A DNA stretch of 64,000 nt, taken from assembly GCA_020024105.1 (NCBI GenBank), contig JAHHUH010000008.1, positions 17,706-81,705 on the forward strand, read 5' to 3'. Origin of the DNA: Phascolarctobacterium sp. Lineage in GTDB: Bacteria; Bacillota; Negativicutes; Acidaminococcales; Acidaminococcaceae. Below, in pieces: positions 63,931 to 64,000 of this stretch. Each line of letters begins with the position of its first letter. Position 1 is the first letter of the stretch. Made by a program: the position numbers and the translations under genes. The notes below the pieces were generated by a model. That model was not told where the DNA came from. It ran no database searches and saw nothing but the letters and a program-made list of their open reading frames with translations.

Positions 63931-64000
63931 TAAATCTCTTTACACCTAAATGATTGTATTTAATTTTTATATGTCTATTGATTATCAACAATTTACAGGC

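Noticed and set aside
1-64000. CRISPR arrays, tRNA or rRNA genes, insertion sequences
   Set aside because: I saw no regularly spaced repeats, cloverleaf sequences, rRNA motifs or transposase genes in the window.

Overview
The window looks like chromosome from a diderm Firmicute (class Negativicutes; an Acidaminococcaceae/Phascolarctobacterium-like gut anaerobe is my best guess, from gene content only). Firmicutes gene orders (dprA-topA-trmFO-xerC-codY; recJ-relA-dtd...hisS-aspS-6S RNA-tcdA; cmk-plsC-ispH/rpsA) sit beside TonB-dependent outer-membrane receptors, which only a diderm cell can use. HydF and a HemZ-type radical-SAM enzyme point to anaerobic life.

Region 1 (1-17.8 kb, almost all minus strand) is housekeeping: an IspH-S1 fusion, plsC, cmk, a flavoprotein, a pseudouridine synthase, scpB/scpA, trpS, a site-2 protease, a secreted unknown protein, a crotonase, and the dprA-topA-trmFO-xerC-codY cluster led by a glycosyltransferase. 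A promoter, GC-rich folded stretch and terminator at 8.6-8.9 kb may be a small RNA. Region 2 (17.9-20.8 kb, plus strand) carries nicotinate phosphoribosyltransferase, hydF and a small flavin-binding-like protein. Region 3 (21.1-37.8 kb, minus) is alaS, gpsA, tcdA, 6S RNA, aspS, hisS, hemZ, an AI-2E-family permease, an MBL hydrolase, dtd, relA/spoT, recJ and lapA.

Region 4 (38-44 kb) is accessory: a secreted DUF3298-like protein, TctA/TctB without TctC, AzlC/AzlD, and a decayed McrBC restriction system (McrB reduced to its C-terminus, McrC frameshifted).

Region 5 (44-64 kb, all minus) is the most interesting part. One tightly packed eight-gene operon (52435 to 43993) encodes a lipoprotein solute-binding protein, two permeases and two ATPases of the peptide/nickel (Dpp/Nik) type, then two nitrogenase-superfamily (component 1-like) subunits and a NifB-type radical-SAM protein. 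No NifH-like reductase is encoded in the window. One subunit keeps three P-cluster-type cysteines; the other keeps one and lacks the usual cofactor-ligand cysteine. This suggests a nitrogenase-like reductase working on an imported compound, or making or altering a metal cofactor. Upstream lie three paralogous TonB-dependent receptors, each behind its own cobalamin riboswitch, plus a FecCD/BtuCF-type importer. That importer has an intact binding protein and one intact permease, a heavily mutated second permease and no ATPase. The middle receptor has a single in-frame TGA. The region therefore looks like a corrinoid/metal acquisition island, partly decaying, next to an uncharacterised nitrogenase-like operon.
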